Assembly (NCBI GenBank): GCA_016710235.1
Contig: JADJLG010000001.1
Location: forward strand, 2,655,501-2,719,500
DNA: 64,000 nt
Reading direction: 5' to 3'
Source: Saprospiraceae bacterium
Lineage (GTDB): Bacteria > Bacteroidota > Bacteroidia > Chitinophagales > Saprospiraceae
A program made the translations under genes and the position numbers. Of this stretch, positions 37,701 to 45,611 are shown piece by piece; within the stretch, counting starts at the first letter, position 1; each line of letters begins with the position of its first letter. Under the pieces are notes generated by a model. That model had not been told where the DNA came from and searched no databases. It saw only the letters and a list, made by a program, of their open reading frames with translations.

Positions 37701-38349
37701 AGGGATAATAGGTTCGGATAAAGAAGCTAAACTAACAGTAAAGCCTGATAATACTACAATGTATGAAGTAGAAATCAATAATGGAAAAGGTTGCGTTTGG
37801 ACACTTAGCCATATTATCCAGGTAAAGGATCTCAGTAAAGAAGTATTCGCGAAAGCTGAACCAGAAATTATTGTTGCTGGTGTAAAATCGCAATTGACCA
37901 CAGTAAATCAATCCGGATATAAATACAAATGGGAGCCGGGAGATGGCTTGTCTGCAACCGATATTTACAATCCACTTGCAATGCCGGAAAAAACTACAAC
38001 TTATACAGTAACAGTTACTGATGATTTAGGATGTACCGCCACGGCGAGCGTAACTGTAACGGTTTTGACCTGTGAAGAAACAGTATTCGTTCCAAATGCT
38101 TTCAGTCCAAATGCAGATTCTCACAATGACGTTCTATATGTTAGAAGTCCGTTTATACGAAAAATGGAATTCGTTGTAACAAATCGATGGGGTCAGGAAA
38201 TGTTTAGGACCACTGATCAAACTAGTGGATGGAGAGGTGATTATAAAGGTGAAGTTCTGGGACCGGATGTATTCGGTTTCTGTGTTAGGTATACCTGTCC
38301 GGACAATAAGGAATATACGAAGTTGGGAAATGTAACTATCATAAAATAA
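34726..38349 (+). CDS. PKD-repeat surface protein, T9SS type B
   Basis: About 1,207 residues if translated from ATG 34726, with earlier ATGs at 34693 and 34708 possible. The segment SLSASLVLLFCAWIVPSSSFA is read as the signal peptide; it precedes the common Bacteroidota surface-protein opening THIVGGQLSYRCL. Several PKD-like domains follow, for example NYEWYFDWNG...PGRYEVVLIS and VSWDFGDGKG...SGTYIVTLVV. The last 90 residues (VPNAFSPNADSHNDVLYV...NRWGQEMF...WRGDYKGE) are a type B sorting domain. It probably needs the adjacent PorP/SprF protein for export and is a cell-surface adhesin. It ends the operon. Confidence 0.9.
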   Translation: MESVKLNISKICKSLSASLVLLFCAWIVPSSSFATHIVGGQLSYRCLDHSQYEVTLIVRRDCKNGDNDVYFDNPALVGIFYGDNQEAWRVYNGTYKMTLINDDTLSESINRWCIGPNDEVCVHQTIYKDTLTLPFDERGYKLVYQRCCRNKTLLNIESPLNTGMTLEADITAASLLNCNSGAVFGPFPPIYACVNTPITFNHSAVDLNNDSLVYRLCAPLNGKDSASPAGKSDFPPYLEVVWRGSFSLSNLTNDLGLPGTVLSIDPKTGIITGTPNIIGQFLVGVCVDEYRAGKIISSTHRDFELNIVPCGTRPTASFTKSTPACDGLRQSFSNTSTQSTNYEWYFDWNGNRNLKSTDQNPVFVYPGPGRYEVVLISYNGPCVDTATLTIDVIDPGLNANFNYVVDCKTNLILSLMNLSTTKDSIVSYSWKVTGGNNNFSSSVKNPIFVLSDDGRITIELTVKDRFGCTSVKTEIITVNNIEVELVPGPLNICSGDKVHLVKNPNTSYNYNWAPITGLDLTIPSDPVASPNQNTTYKVTISDANCSIERSIDVLVRGRVNLNVTGDTTLCDGKLELTASSDSTTVFKWSLNANFNPVLANGPKLNTTINGNTTIYVMAGKDDQCQVTREIHILDESVKLRYNPQIVMCAGDTQMFMITNLEPNVPLTIEWQSNPIIINGLNSLTPKIYISTPGSYNIIYHAVNAHGCEKMDTIEVIAVLPPNPEFSVKNKCGELKIDVATSGNRTVSWDFGDGKGKSNLPVTSYTYEKSGTYIVTLVVDSVCTRTLSKEVKVVLIDDEIDEKHLVCFRDCIELNSTFNPNYVYRWTPSDYLSDPNSPNPIFCGGKSTVYVVHISDPAFPFCEAEREVDIFVPEVLILGQDYKIPNDTTLCEKGPVDLNAEQINPNITLTWCDQYGKEIGKNPVRVNPDTTTFYILKTRDQNDCGNRDTVRVYLYELDAMITGPDDICRGDQAMLIVESNLASEYTYTWTPKEGIIGSDKEAKLTVKPDNTTMYEVEINNGKGCVWTLSHIIQVKDLSKEVFAKAEPEIIVAGVKSQLTTVNQSGYKYKWEPGDGLSATDIYNPLAMPEKTTTYTVTVTDDLGCTATASVTVTVLTCEETVFVPNAFSPNADSHNDVLYVRSPFIRKMEFVVTNRWGQEMFRTTDQTSGWRGDYKGEVLGPDVFGFCVRYTCPDNKEYTKLGNVTIIK

Positions 38350-38836
38350 GTAACCGGAAAATTAGCATTTCAGCCAATTGTAGTAAATTAATCCTAGATT
38401 TTGCATCTAGGAAATTGAGCCGAATCACATAGTCAAAAGAAATAAAAACTTATAGCCTGACTTAATGGTTGTGCAAGCTAAAATCGAGTAATGGATTTCA
38501 CACAGTAATAAGGGATCAGATCATGCATGTTTCGGCAATGTAATTGATCTTAAGTGAGTAAATTTGTATCTACTTATTTTATAATTGGGTAACTTTAATC
38601 TGTTGTTCGATTGTTCTGAAGAGAGAAAACTTGTATACATTGTTTTATAATTTGGATCAATAATAAGGTGACCAACTGAATTGGGAATTCACAACGTGAA
38701 AGAAAAATCTATCCTTGCGAATCAAGCAAAGAACAATTTATTCAGCTTAGAGATTCTTTGACCTTTACTTGTCACTTTTCATTAATATAAACTTGGCTCT
38801 AACCGAAGATTAATTTGTCGGTTTCTTGACAAAATA
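38350..38836. other. Intergenic stretch, no gene seen
   Basis: About 490 AT-rich bases between the type B surface gene (+) and the porin gene (-), which converge. I found no intact reading frame with credible start and length on either strand, no RNA gene, and no repeat besides the terminator at its right end. The end of the upstream gene has no obvious terminator of its own next to it. Confidence 0.55.
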
Positions 38837-38876
38837 AAAAGTGATCAATGATTAAGCTGTCATTGATCACTTTTGT
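38837..38876. terminator. Strong convergent terminator
   Basis: A 15-base perfect inverted repeat, AAAAGTGATCAATGA / TCATTGATCACTTTT, with an 8-base loop. On the - strand it is followed by T-runs and sits 16 bases after the porin stop at 38892. On the + strand it is followed by TTTTGTTATTTT. It can end both transcripts; the + strand gene stop is about 490 bases away, so its main use is for the porin gene. Confidence 0.9.
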
Positions 38877-38891
38877 TATTTTCTTTATTAA

Positions 38892-40118
38892 CTAGAAACT
38901 ACATTGTGCTTGTAGTCTCAATAGGTTTCCTTTCTGATAGTTACCTGGAACTGTACCATCGTCATATCGTCTATCCGAAAGCAAATAGGAGGCTGTAATC
39001 TCGAAGGCTTTGTAGAGTTGCCACTCTATTCCTATTTCCCATTCTTTTATATTATATGCTCTGGCATCTAATTCAGCTTTTTTGCCACCATCAAATATTT
39101 GGTATCTAACAAAAGGCATAAGCTGATGACCTTTCTCAAGTTTCAAATTATATATTAACATCGCATATCCACCTGATAAATCGGCTGCTTCAATTGTAGA
39201 ATTCAGAGGGTTGAATTTTGGTCCTTTGCCTGCATTATACTCCAATTGAATACCTATTGGTTTTGGGAAGAGAATCGCATGCATTCCGATCCTTTGGTCT
39301 TTGAATTCATTATTAGATTCTGTTGAGCTTACATTTTTGCTTAAACTCGAGACAACAAATTTGCCATTATATGCATCTATACCGATCTGAGCAATTTGAT
39401 TTTTGATTTTGAGGGGTAGACTAGTATGCAAAACCATATGTACTTGGTTGTTCAGTTCTATTTTGTTGCCTGTCTGGCCATTATAAATTCCAAAGTTGAA
39501 CAGACCATAATCCCCAGAACCTTTTAGACCCATCGAAAGAATTTCATTGTGGATATTTTTTATTGTTTTGGGAGTCCAGTACAATTGCATTCCTAAATCT
39601 CTTTCATTTGCTACACCACTGTTGATAGCATCGCTTCTGTCAAAAGGTAAACGCAGACTACTGGATTGGATCGTTTCGAATCCAAAGGGAATTTTACTCT
39701 GACCAAATCTGATCTTGAATTCTTGCTTGTTGTCTATTGCATAATCAAAATAAGCATCCTTGATTTGATTAAAATGTGGGCTCGTTGAGGAAGCTGAGCT
39801 GGCAAAATCTGTTTGGAGTTGAAATGAAAGTTTCGGATTTACTTTCCCTGAAATAGATAGACGGACCCTTCTTAAAGAAAAGCTGTTGTTTTTGCCCCAT
39901 GATCGATCACAGGATTCACATGCGAGATTTTCATTTGTTTCCAGCAGACGATTGTACCGAAGCTGTATATAGCCTTTTAATGAAATTTGATCATACCACT
40001 TGACAGGCCGAATGGAATCAAATGGCATGGCATTAATCAATTGAGAATTACCAAGACAATAACCCTGGGTGGATAAAAGAGAGCTAATGAAAAACAGTAA
40101 AATCCATTTTGAATTCAT
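38892..40118 (-). CDS. Phosphate-selective porin O/P family
   Basis: A 408-residue outer-membrane protein with an N-terminal hydrophobic signal (WILLFFISSLLSTQGYCLG) and a 16-strand-like sequence, ending QAQCSF with a terminal Phe, usual for barrels. Family features include the early ISLKGYIQLRYN, FSLRRVRLSISGKVNP, FKIRFGQSKIPFGFE (the porin selectivity region) and ERDLGMQLYW. OprO/OprP porins pass phosphate or polyphosphate, but in Bacteroidota the substrate is often unknown. A CESCD cysteine cluster near residue 70 is unusual for the family and could be a disulfide. It stands alone downstream of purB by 103 bases. Confidence 0.85.
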   Translation of the reverse strand: MNSKWILLFFISSLLSTQGYCLGNSQLINAMPFDSIRPVKWYDQISLKGYIQLRYNRLLETNENLACESCDRSWGKNNSFSLRRVRLSISGKVNPKLSFQLQTDFASSASSTSPHFNQIKDAYFDYAIDNKQEFKIRFGQSKIPFGFETIQSSSLRLPFDRSDAINSGVANERDLGMQLYWTPKTIKNIHNEILSMGLKGSGDYGLFNFGIYNGQTGNKIELNNQVHMVLHTSLPLKIKNQIAQIGIDAYNGKFVVSSLSKNVSSTESNNEFKDQRIGMHAILFPKPIGIQLEYNAGKGPKFNPLNSTIEAADLSGGYAMLIYNLKLEKGHQLMPFVRYQIFDGGKKAELDARAYNIKEWEIGIEWQLYKAFEITASYLLSDRRYDDGTVPGNYQKGNLLRLQAQCSF

Positions 40119-40221
40119 AAGGTTTGGTTGTTTTAAAAAATAAACAAAGTTACAACCAGTTAATGGGACTGAAAACCATGACCTATGTTACTAAATCATT
40201 AACTTTTGAAAAGGAGTAGGG

Positions 40222-41589
40222 TCAAAGTTCAGGAAAGTGCTCGTCACAAGCATAGCCGGTGTATTTGTCGGGGGATAGAGACAGCAACTTCTGTTTTGTT
40301 TCAAGAGAAACAGGTAAACCATTGATAAACTGGATCAATTCCTCTTTTGAGAGCTGACTTTTTCCTCTTGTAAATGCCTTTAATAATTCATACGGTTGAG
40401 AAACACCTTCTTTACGTAACACGGTCTGGATCGCTTCTGCTAAGATTAATACATTATTCCCTAAATCTGCCTCAATTTTGGTATAGTTAACCTTTAATTT
40501 TGAAAATCCTCGCAAGATGGAATCCACAGATATCATCAAATGTGCTATAGGCAAACCTATATTGCGCAGGACTGTGCTGTCAGTAAGATCTCTCTGCCAT
40601 CTTGAAATGGGAAGTTTTTCAACAAAGTGTTGACTAATTGCATTTGAGATCCCACAATTTCCTTCGGCATTTTCAAAATCAATAGGGTTTACTTTATGAG
40701 GCATTGCGGAAGAGCCTACTTCGGTTGAAATGCTTACTTGGGTGAAATATTCAATCGAAATGTAAGCCCAAATATCTCGGCATAAATCGATGAATATTGT
40801 ATTGATGCGTACGATGATTTGAAAATACTCTGCGATCTCATCGTAATGTGCTATTTGGGTCGTAAAATGTTGTCTGCTCAGGCCGAGTTTGAATATAAAT
40901 TGATCAGCCCAACTTTCCCAGTCTACATTCTCAAAGCTGATTCGGTGTGCATTAAAATTGCCGGTTGCGCCACCAAACTTAGCTGAAAACTTGTATTGTT
41001 TTAATTTGGATAGTTGCTTGCCAAGCCTTTCCCAAAAAACTAAAATTTCTTTTCCAAGTGAACTTGGGCTTGCTGCCTGACCATGGGTTCTTGCAAGCAT
41101 GGGAATTTTTTTCCAGTTTTTACCGAGTTCAAAAAGCGTTTGGTGGAGTTCATCTAGCTTCGGAAGAATCACTTCATATGTTGCCGCTTTCAAAGACAAT
41201 GGTATTGCTGTGTTGTTTATGTCTTGTGAGGTGAGTGCGAAATGTACAAATTCGGATAAATCTTCTCTATTTATTCGCTGCAACTTATTTTTAATAAAAT
41301 ACTCTACTGCTTTGATGTCATGTCTTGTTGTGGACTCTATATTTTTTATTTCAAATGCGTCAGTAAGGGAAAATTCTTTGTACAATCCCTCAAGGTAATT
41401 AATTTCATCACCGGAGAGTTGATAAGTAAGGACTTTGGTTGAAATTAATTCCAACAAATACTGAATTTCTACCCATATTCTGAATTTAAATAGCGCTGCT
41501 TCTGAAAAATAGTTTCTCAGATTTTCGCTTTGAACTGAATACCTGCCATCAATTGGCGAAATGGCATATAGTGGAGATATATTTTCCAT
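40222..41589 (-). CDS. purB: Adenylosuccinate lyase
   Basis: A 455-residue tetrameric lyase acting twice in purine synthesis (SAICAR to AICAR, and adenylosuccinate to AMP). The fumarase-superfamily signature is intact: SSAMPHKVNPIDFENAEGN, with its catalytic serine in GSSAMPHK. Also visible are TRHDIKAVEYFIK, ALTSQDINNT and ARTHGQAASPSSLG, which carry the active-site histidine and substrate-contact residues. Length is normal for the long E. coli-type form. It is the last gene of the tightly packed six-gene - strand run, 6 bases after the YwaF-like gene. Confidence 0.96.
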   Translation of the reverse strand: MENISPLYAISPIDGRYSVQSENLRNYFSEAALFKFRIWVEIQYLLELISTKVLTYQLSGDEINYLEGLYKEFSLTDAFEIKNIESTTRHDIKAVEYFIKNKLQRINREDLSEFVHFALTSQDINNTAIPLSLKAATYEVILPKLDELHQTLFELGKNWKKIPMLARTHGQAASPSSLGKEILVFWERLGKQLSKLKQYKFSAKFGGATGNFNAHRISFENVDWESWADQFIFKLGLSRQHFTTQIAHYDEIAEYFQIIVRINTIFIDLCRDIWAYISIEYFTQVSISTEVGSSAMPHKVNPIDFENAEGNCGISNAISQHFVEKLPISRWQRDLTDSTVLRNIGLPIAHLMISVDSILRGFSKLKVNYTKIEADLGNNVLILAEAIQTVLRKEGVSQPYELLKAFTRGKSQLSKEELIQFINGLPVSLETKQKLLSLSPDKYTGYACDEHFPEL

Positions 41590-41595
41590 ACTGCT

Positions 41596-42300
41596 TTAAT
41601 ATGTGTGCTTTTTCGTGGCGAAGACAAATCTAAAAAACACATAGAATAAAATAATGTGTAAAGTGCCGAACACTTCAAAACTGACCAGATGATTCGGAAA
41701 AAATCCATCTACCATTGCATTATCCACCTTTGGTTTCGCACATAAATAGATGTAATTGGAACCTATTAATGAATTGATCATTCCTACAATCATTAATATA
41801 ATATGTCCGATCAGCCACACCCACATGAAAGATAGTTTTCTGGGTTTGTAATGATCAATGAAAAATCCATAAAAAGGAGTCATGATAATAGTGCAATGGC
41901 TGATATAATAATCTACATAAAAATAATCGCTATATCCATGTGTCATTTCAGGAGTCAGCAAGCTTTGAATTGCTCCACCAAGTGAAAGTAACATCAAGAA
42001 TTCAAATGAAAATCTATTTTTGTTGTAGAAGTAGATTATGCAGAAAATATAAGAAATGGTACAAAGATGAAGTGGCAAAGAATCTACCAATGTGAATTTT
42101 CCTTGCATCGTTATCGTTACAAAAAATACTATTTCTCTAAGAAGTAAAAACCAAAACAATACCTTGGAGAATAATTTTTCTTTGTTATTTTTTTTGGCAA
42201 GGAAACCCAATCCTAAAATCAGTACAATATAAAGTGCCCCTCCTGCCAATCCATAATACCACAAATCACTTCTAGATTCTATAACAAAATGTTCGTGCAT
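41596..42300 (-). CDS. YwaF-like (TIGR02206) integral membrane protein
   Basis: A 234-residue protein with about six or seven hydrophobic helices. The conserved loop LPLHLCTISYIFC and the aromatic-rich YYISHCTIIMTPFYG fit the TIGR02206/YwaF family of bacterial membrane proteins with no proven role. Some members are thought to be transporters, but no substrate can be inferred. It sits between miaE and purB on the - strand with 16 and 6 bases of spacing, so it is co-transcribed with them. Confidence 0.8.
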   Translation of the reverse strand: MHEHFVIESRSDLWYYGLAGGALYIVLILGLGFLAKKNNKEKLFSKVLFWFLLLREIVFFVTITMQGKFTLVDSLPLHLCTISYIFCIIYFYNKNRFSFEFLMLLSLGGAIQSLLTPEMTHGYSDYFYVDYYISHCTIIMTPFYGFFIDHYKPRKLSFMWVWLIGHIILMIVGMINSLIGSNYIYLCAKPKVDNAMVDGFFPNHLVSFEVFGTLHIILFYVFFRFVFATKKHTY

Positions 42301-42316
42301 TTCTTTACAGGTTGTT

Positions 42317-42901
42317 TTAATGCAATGCAGCTCGAATAGGTAGTGAAGTTATGACTTCAGCTTCCTGATCCAACCACCAATTCAATCTTTGGTACACCTT
42401 TTTTTCATCGAAATAGTTTAAAGCCATTTTTACATAAATATTTCCATGCTTGGCTTCAGAAGTCCAAAGCATTTTGTAAAATTTTTTTAATTCCGCATCT
42501 TCCAGATTTTCTTCAACTAGTTTAAATCTTTCAGCACCTCTTGTTTCGAATACAGACCCAATCAATAATCTGTCCAAAAATCTTTCCTGAAGACCGGAAT
42601 GCATCCTGGACATCAATAATTTAATATAAGGATCTTCCGGGATAGAGTGCTGCAGTTTGATTTTGCGCATCTCCATGATTTGGTACACAGCTCTAAAATG
42701 CTCGAGTTCTTCTAGAGCTGTGTCGATAAGTTCCGGAATGATTTCTACCTTATCGGGATATTTTGCTACTAAACTTAAGGCTACTGCTGAAGCTTTTCGT
42801 TCGCAATCCGCATGATCAATTAGGAAGCTGTCAAAATCAGCCAGAACAGTTTTTATCCAGGCAGGAGAACTTTCCAGTCTGATATCAAGATTATATTTCA
42901 A
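42317..42901 (-). CDS. miaE: tRNA-(ms2io6A37)-hydroxylase
   Basis: A 194-residue nonheme diiron enzyme that hydroxylates the isopentenyl group of ms2i6A37 in tRNAs reading UNN codons. The carboxylate-bridged diiron pattern of a ferritin-like four-helix bundle is visible: HADCERKASAVALS, ELEHFRAVYQIM (ExxH), ETRGAERFKL, and EAKHGNIYV (ExxH). Length matches the family. It implies the modification pathway miaA-miaB, which lies elsewhere. Its upstream neighbour is a 42-residue protein 10 bases away. Confidence 0.92.
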   Translation of the reverse strand: MKYNLDIRLESSPAWIKTVLADFDSFLIDHADCERKASAVALSLVAKYPDKVEIIPELIDTALEELEHFRAVYQIMEMRKIKLQHSIPEDPYIKLLMSRMHSGLQERFLDRLLIGSVFETRGAERFKLVEENLEDAELKKFYKMLWTSEAKHGNIYVKMALNYFDEKKVYQRLNWWLDQEAEVITSLPIRAALH

Positions 42902-42911
42902 CAGTAAGGTA

Positions 42912-43040
42912 TTATGCGCTTGCTTTATAAATAAAATACATAGCGATCATAAGTACTAAGACAGTAGCGATTGCAATCATTGCAAATTTTCTCATGGAAG
43001 CTTGATCTTCAGCGCGGCTAGGTTTGTGATGCTTGTTCAT
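42912..43040 (-). CDS. Small 42-residue membrane protein, unknown
   Basis: Reading the - strand from ATG at 43040 gives a 42-residue protein ending at a TAA at 42912-42914. Residues 1-18 are polar and basic (MNKHHKPSRAEDQASMRK) and residues 19-38 form one hydrophobic helix (FAMIAIATVLVLMIAMYFIY) before a short KASA end. This is a typical small single-pass protein, positive-inside at the N-terminus. It lies 10 bases from the miaE start and 72 bases from the helicase gene, in the same orientation and packed operon. Support comes from position, start codon and topology, not from a family match. Confidence 0.6.
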   Translation of the reverse strand: MNKHHKPSRAEDQASMRKFAMIAIATVLVLMIAMYFIYKASA

Positions 43041-43112
43041 AAATTTAACCAATTTAATCTTTGGCAAGATACAATGAATTGGATGAATCCTAAAGCAAGG
43101 CTATTCAAAATT

Positions 43113-44390
43113 TCACCTGAATTGATTCATAAAATCTACTATTCGATCATCTGTTCTGATATCTCTGTACCTTATGGGATGTCGGAGACTGATGCCCTCA
43201 AGAGTCTTGCACCGGCTTAAAGCAACATATAGTTGTCCATTCTCAAAGGCACCTGACCCCAGGTCAATATGTACTTTCTCAAAAGTTTTTCCCTGGCTCT
43301 TATGTATAGTAATAGCCCAGGCAGCCTTAATTGGAAATTGACTGATGTTGCCTATTATGTTCTGATTGATTTTACCTTGGCTATCCACGTGATATTCAAT
43401 CTGATCCCAAAGTACCGCATTAATTTCCAGGGGTTCTTGATGACCTTCAATGCTAACCAGTAAGCTCTCTTGCTTACATTCGATAACCTTTCCAAGGCTC
43501 CCATTTACGAATCGTTTGTCAGGGTCATTTCTAAGAAATACGATTTGAGCTCCTGATTTCAAGGTGAGCATTTGGTCGATAGGGAATTGATTTATATTAA
43601 CCTTCCCTGTCACTTTTGCAGGATAAGTTTTAGGCACTCCCGGCAACTCACTTAGTTTCTTAAGATTGATTCCTTGAGCTGTGGCGTTAGTTCCACATAG
43701 GTGTATCACCCATTCATCATACTCGTGGTTTGCGGGTCGGAGGAGACGTTCATTCAGTATAAACAGATCTTCTTCACCGCACTCATTTTTTCTAATTCGA
43801 TTTAACAACTGGATGAAACTCTGATCTTTTTGTCTGAAGATATCTCTTAGTTCGATCAATTCAAAATCAGATAGGCTTTTTAAAATGCGTGAAGAAAAGA
43901 AATAAGGGCTTTCATATTGACTGGAAATAAATTCTTCTTCAAGTCTGCTAACAACGGGTGGTAACTGAAATAAGTCTCCCACAAAAATGATCGGTTTGCC
44001 ACCAAATGCCTTTTTAGATTTGGTATTTGTTTGCAATGCGAGATTAATATGGTCACATAGGTCTGCTCGCACCATACTGACTTCATCGATGATAATGACG
44101 TCAGCTTTTTTGATCAATTTTTGAATTCCTGTATTGTACCTTTGAATTATCCCTGGCGGGAATTTGAAAAAAGAATGAATGGTTTGGCCTTGGACATTGA
44201 TCGCTGCAACCCCCGTAGGAGCCAGCACAATGCTTTGAAAATCCTTGTTGTTTCTAATGATTTGGAGTAAGGTAGATTTTCCGCTACCGGCTTTACCGGT
44301 GAGAAAAACCTGTCCCCTGCATTCAGTTAATCTGTCCATAACCTCATGCTGCTCTGTGGAAAGCCGGATTTCAGATGGTACGAAATCCAT
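43113..44390 (-). CDS. PIF1-like DNA helicase (SF1B)
   Basis: A 425-residue helicase. Walker A GKAGSGKSTLL is near residue 32, followed by motif Ia TGVAAINVQGQTIHSFF, Walker B VIIIDEVSMV, and motif III GGKPIIFVGDLFQLPPV. The C-terminal half holds WAITIHKSQGKTFEKV (motif V) and LYVALSRCKTLEGI (motif VI). These motifs are those of the Pif1/RecD-related family, here in a compact form without accessory domains. It may unwind G-quadruplexes or stalled structures. It lies 6 bases after the EEP-family gene and upstream of the small protein. Confidence 0.92.
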   Translation of the reverse strand: MDFVPSEIRLSTEQHEVMDRLTECRGQVFLTGKAGSGKSTLLQIIRNNKDFQSIVLAPTGVAAINVQGQTIHSFFKFPPGIIQRYNTGIQKLIKKADVIIIDEVSMVRADLCDHINLALQTNTKSKKAFGGKPIIFVGDLFQLPPVVSRLEEEFISSQYESPYFFSSRILKSLSDFELIELRDIFRQKDQSFIQLLNRIRKNECGEEDLFILNERLLRPANHEYDEWVIHLCGTNATAQGINLKKLSELPGVPKTYPAKVTGKVNINQFPIDQMLTLKSGAQIVFLRNDPDKRFVNGSLGKVIECKQESLLVSIEGHQEPLEINAVLWDQIEYHVDSQGKINQNIIGNISQFPIKAAWAITIHKSQGKTFEKVHIDLGSGAFENGQLYVALSRCKTLEGISLRHPIRYRDIRTDDRIVDFMNQFR

Positions 44391-44396
44391 ATCCCG

Positions 44397-45446
44397 CTAA
44401 TCAGGTCTGATCAAATAGATTAAAACTGGGAAATGATCTGAATATCCATAATTGTAGATGTCACCAGAGAAAGTCCGTTTAGGAAAATTGCGATAGTGCC
44501 CTGATGTTTCCATCATAAAATCTTTGCGATAAATCTGATTTTTGTAATAATAAAAGCTCCCAGGATTTTTTTGGAGAGCATTGGGTGTAAACACAATTTG
44601 ATCGAACAATCCCCAAGCGTCATCGTGGGCTAATGTCCCTTCGCCAGTGCTATAGTTTTTATAAAATGGATTATAAAAATCACGAGATGTAAGCTCTTTC
44701 AGGTCTTTTTTAGCCTGAATTATTTTCGTCATGCTGTAATCGGAAGGATTGTCATTCAGATCACCCATCATGAGATAAGTTGCATCTGGTTCAATGTTTA
44801 AAATGGAATCTGCAAGTTGTCTGTTTACTCTGGCAGCCTGATTTCTTTGTTTTGCAGTGAGTTTTTCTCCTCCTCTTCGGGATGGCCAGTGATTTACACT
44901 GACATAATACTTTTTGTCCCCAATGAGTCCTTTAACTAAAAGAATGTCTCTTGTTTTTTTAGGTTTTCCATCTTCGTCTATGAGGTCCACCCTTACAGAT
45001 TGTGATGAAAGTACTGTAAAGAACTTTTCTCTGTACAACAATCCTACATCCACCCCTCGTGCGTCAGGAGAATCATAATGAACGATCTTATAATTCCTTT
45101 CAGAGAGATTTTTGGACCTCACCAGGTCCTCTAAAACTTTAATATTTTCTATTTCTGAAACACCAAGAATCCCTACACCATCAGGTGTCACATCTTTTCC
45201 TAAATCCCTTATAACAGTACCCAGTCTATTGATTTTGTCTTGGTATTTTTCTTCAGTCCAGACTTTTAATCCTGTCGGTGTGAACTCCTCATCGAAGGTG
45301 AGCGAATCGTCAACAGTGTCAAAGAGGTTTTCCAAATTGTAAAAACCTATACAGGTTACCTGGTACCTTTGAGCTTTTAACGGAGACGGGTTAGAACAGC
45401 TAAAAAATGCTATAATAAGTGGAAATACAAGTTTGATATGATCCAT
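44397..45446 (-). CDS. Secreted endonuclease/exonuclease/phosphatase-family protein
   Basis: A 349-residue protein starting at ATG 45446. A long frame upstream to 45617 would overlap the TonB gene and place a hydrophobic signal in the middle, so I reject it. The N-terminus MDHIKLVFPLIIAFFSC reads as a signal or lipoprotein signal (FFSC is a possible lipobox). EEP motifs follow: FYNLENLFDT, GVSEIEN (catalytic E), VNHWPSRRGG, MMGDLNDNPSD, and SDHFPVLI at the end with the catalytic DH pair. It likely hydrolyses nucleic acids or phosphodiesters outside or at the envelope. It is the first gene of the six-gene - strand operon and diverges from the TonB receptor. Confidence 0.87.
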   Translation of the reverse strand: MDHIKLVFPLIIAFFSCSNPSPLKAQRYQVTCIGFYNLENLFDTVDDSLTFDEEFTPTGLKVWTEEKYQDKINRLGTVIRDLGKDVTPDGVGILGVSEIENIKVLEDLVRSKNLSERNYKIVHYDSPDARGVDVGLLYREKFFTVLSSQSVRVDLIDEDGKPKKTRDILLVKGLIGDKKYYVSVNHWPSRRGGEKLTAKQRNQAARVNRQLADSILNIEPDATYLMMGDLNDNPSDYSMTKIIQAKKDLKELTSRDFYNPFYKNYSTGEGTLAHDDAWGLFDQIVFTPNALQKNPGSFYYYKNQIYRKDFMMETSGHYRNFPKRTFSGDIYNYGYSDHFPVLIYLIRPD

Positions 45447-45611
45447 TTCAAAGAAAAACCGAAAATTAAGAGTTTGAAGATAAAGTTCCTTTAATTTTAT
45501 TTCGAACAATAAACACTGGGTACAGGTTCCGTATGTAGAGACATAATCTTTATTAAATTTCCCTTTCAATATAACAAAAATGCCTAATATTGACCCAGAA
45601 AGAACAAGACG

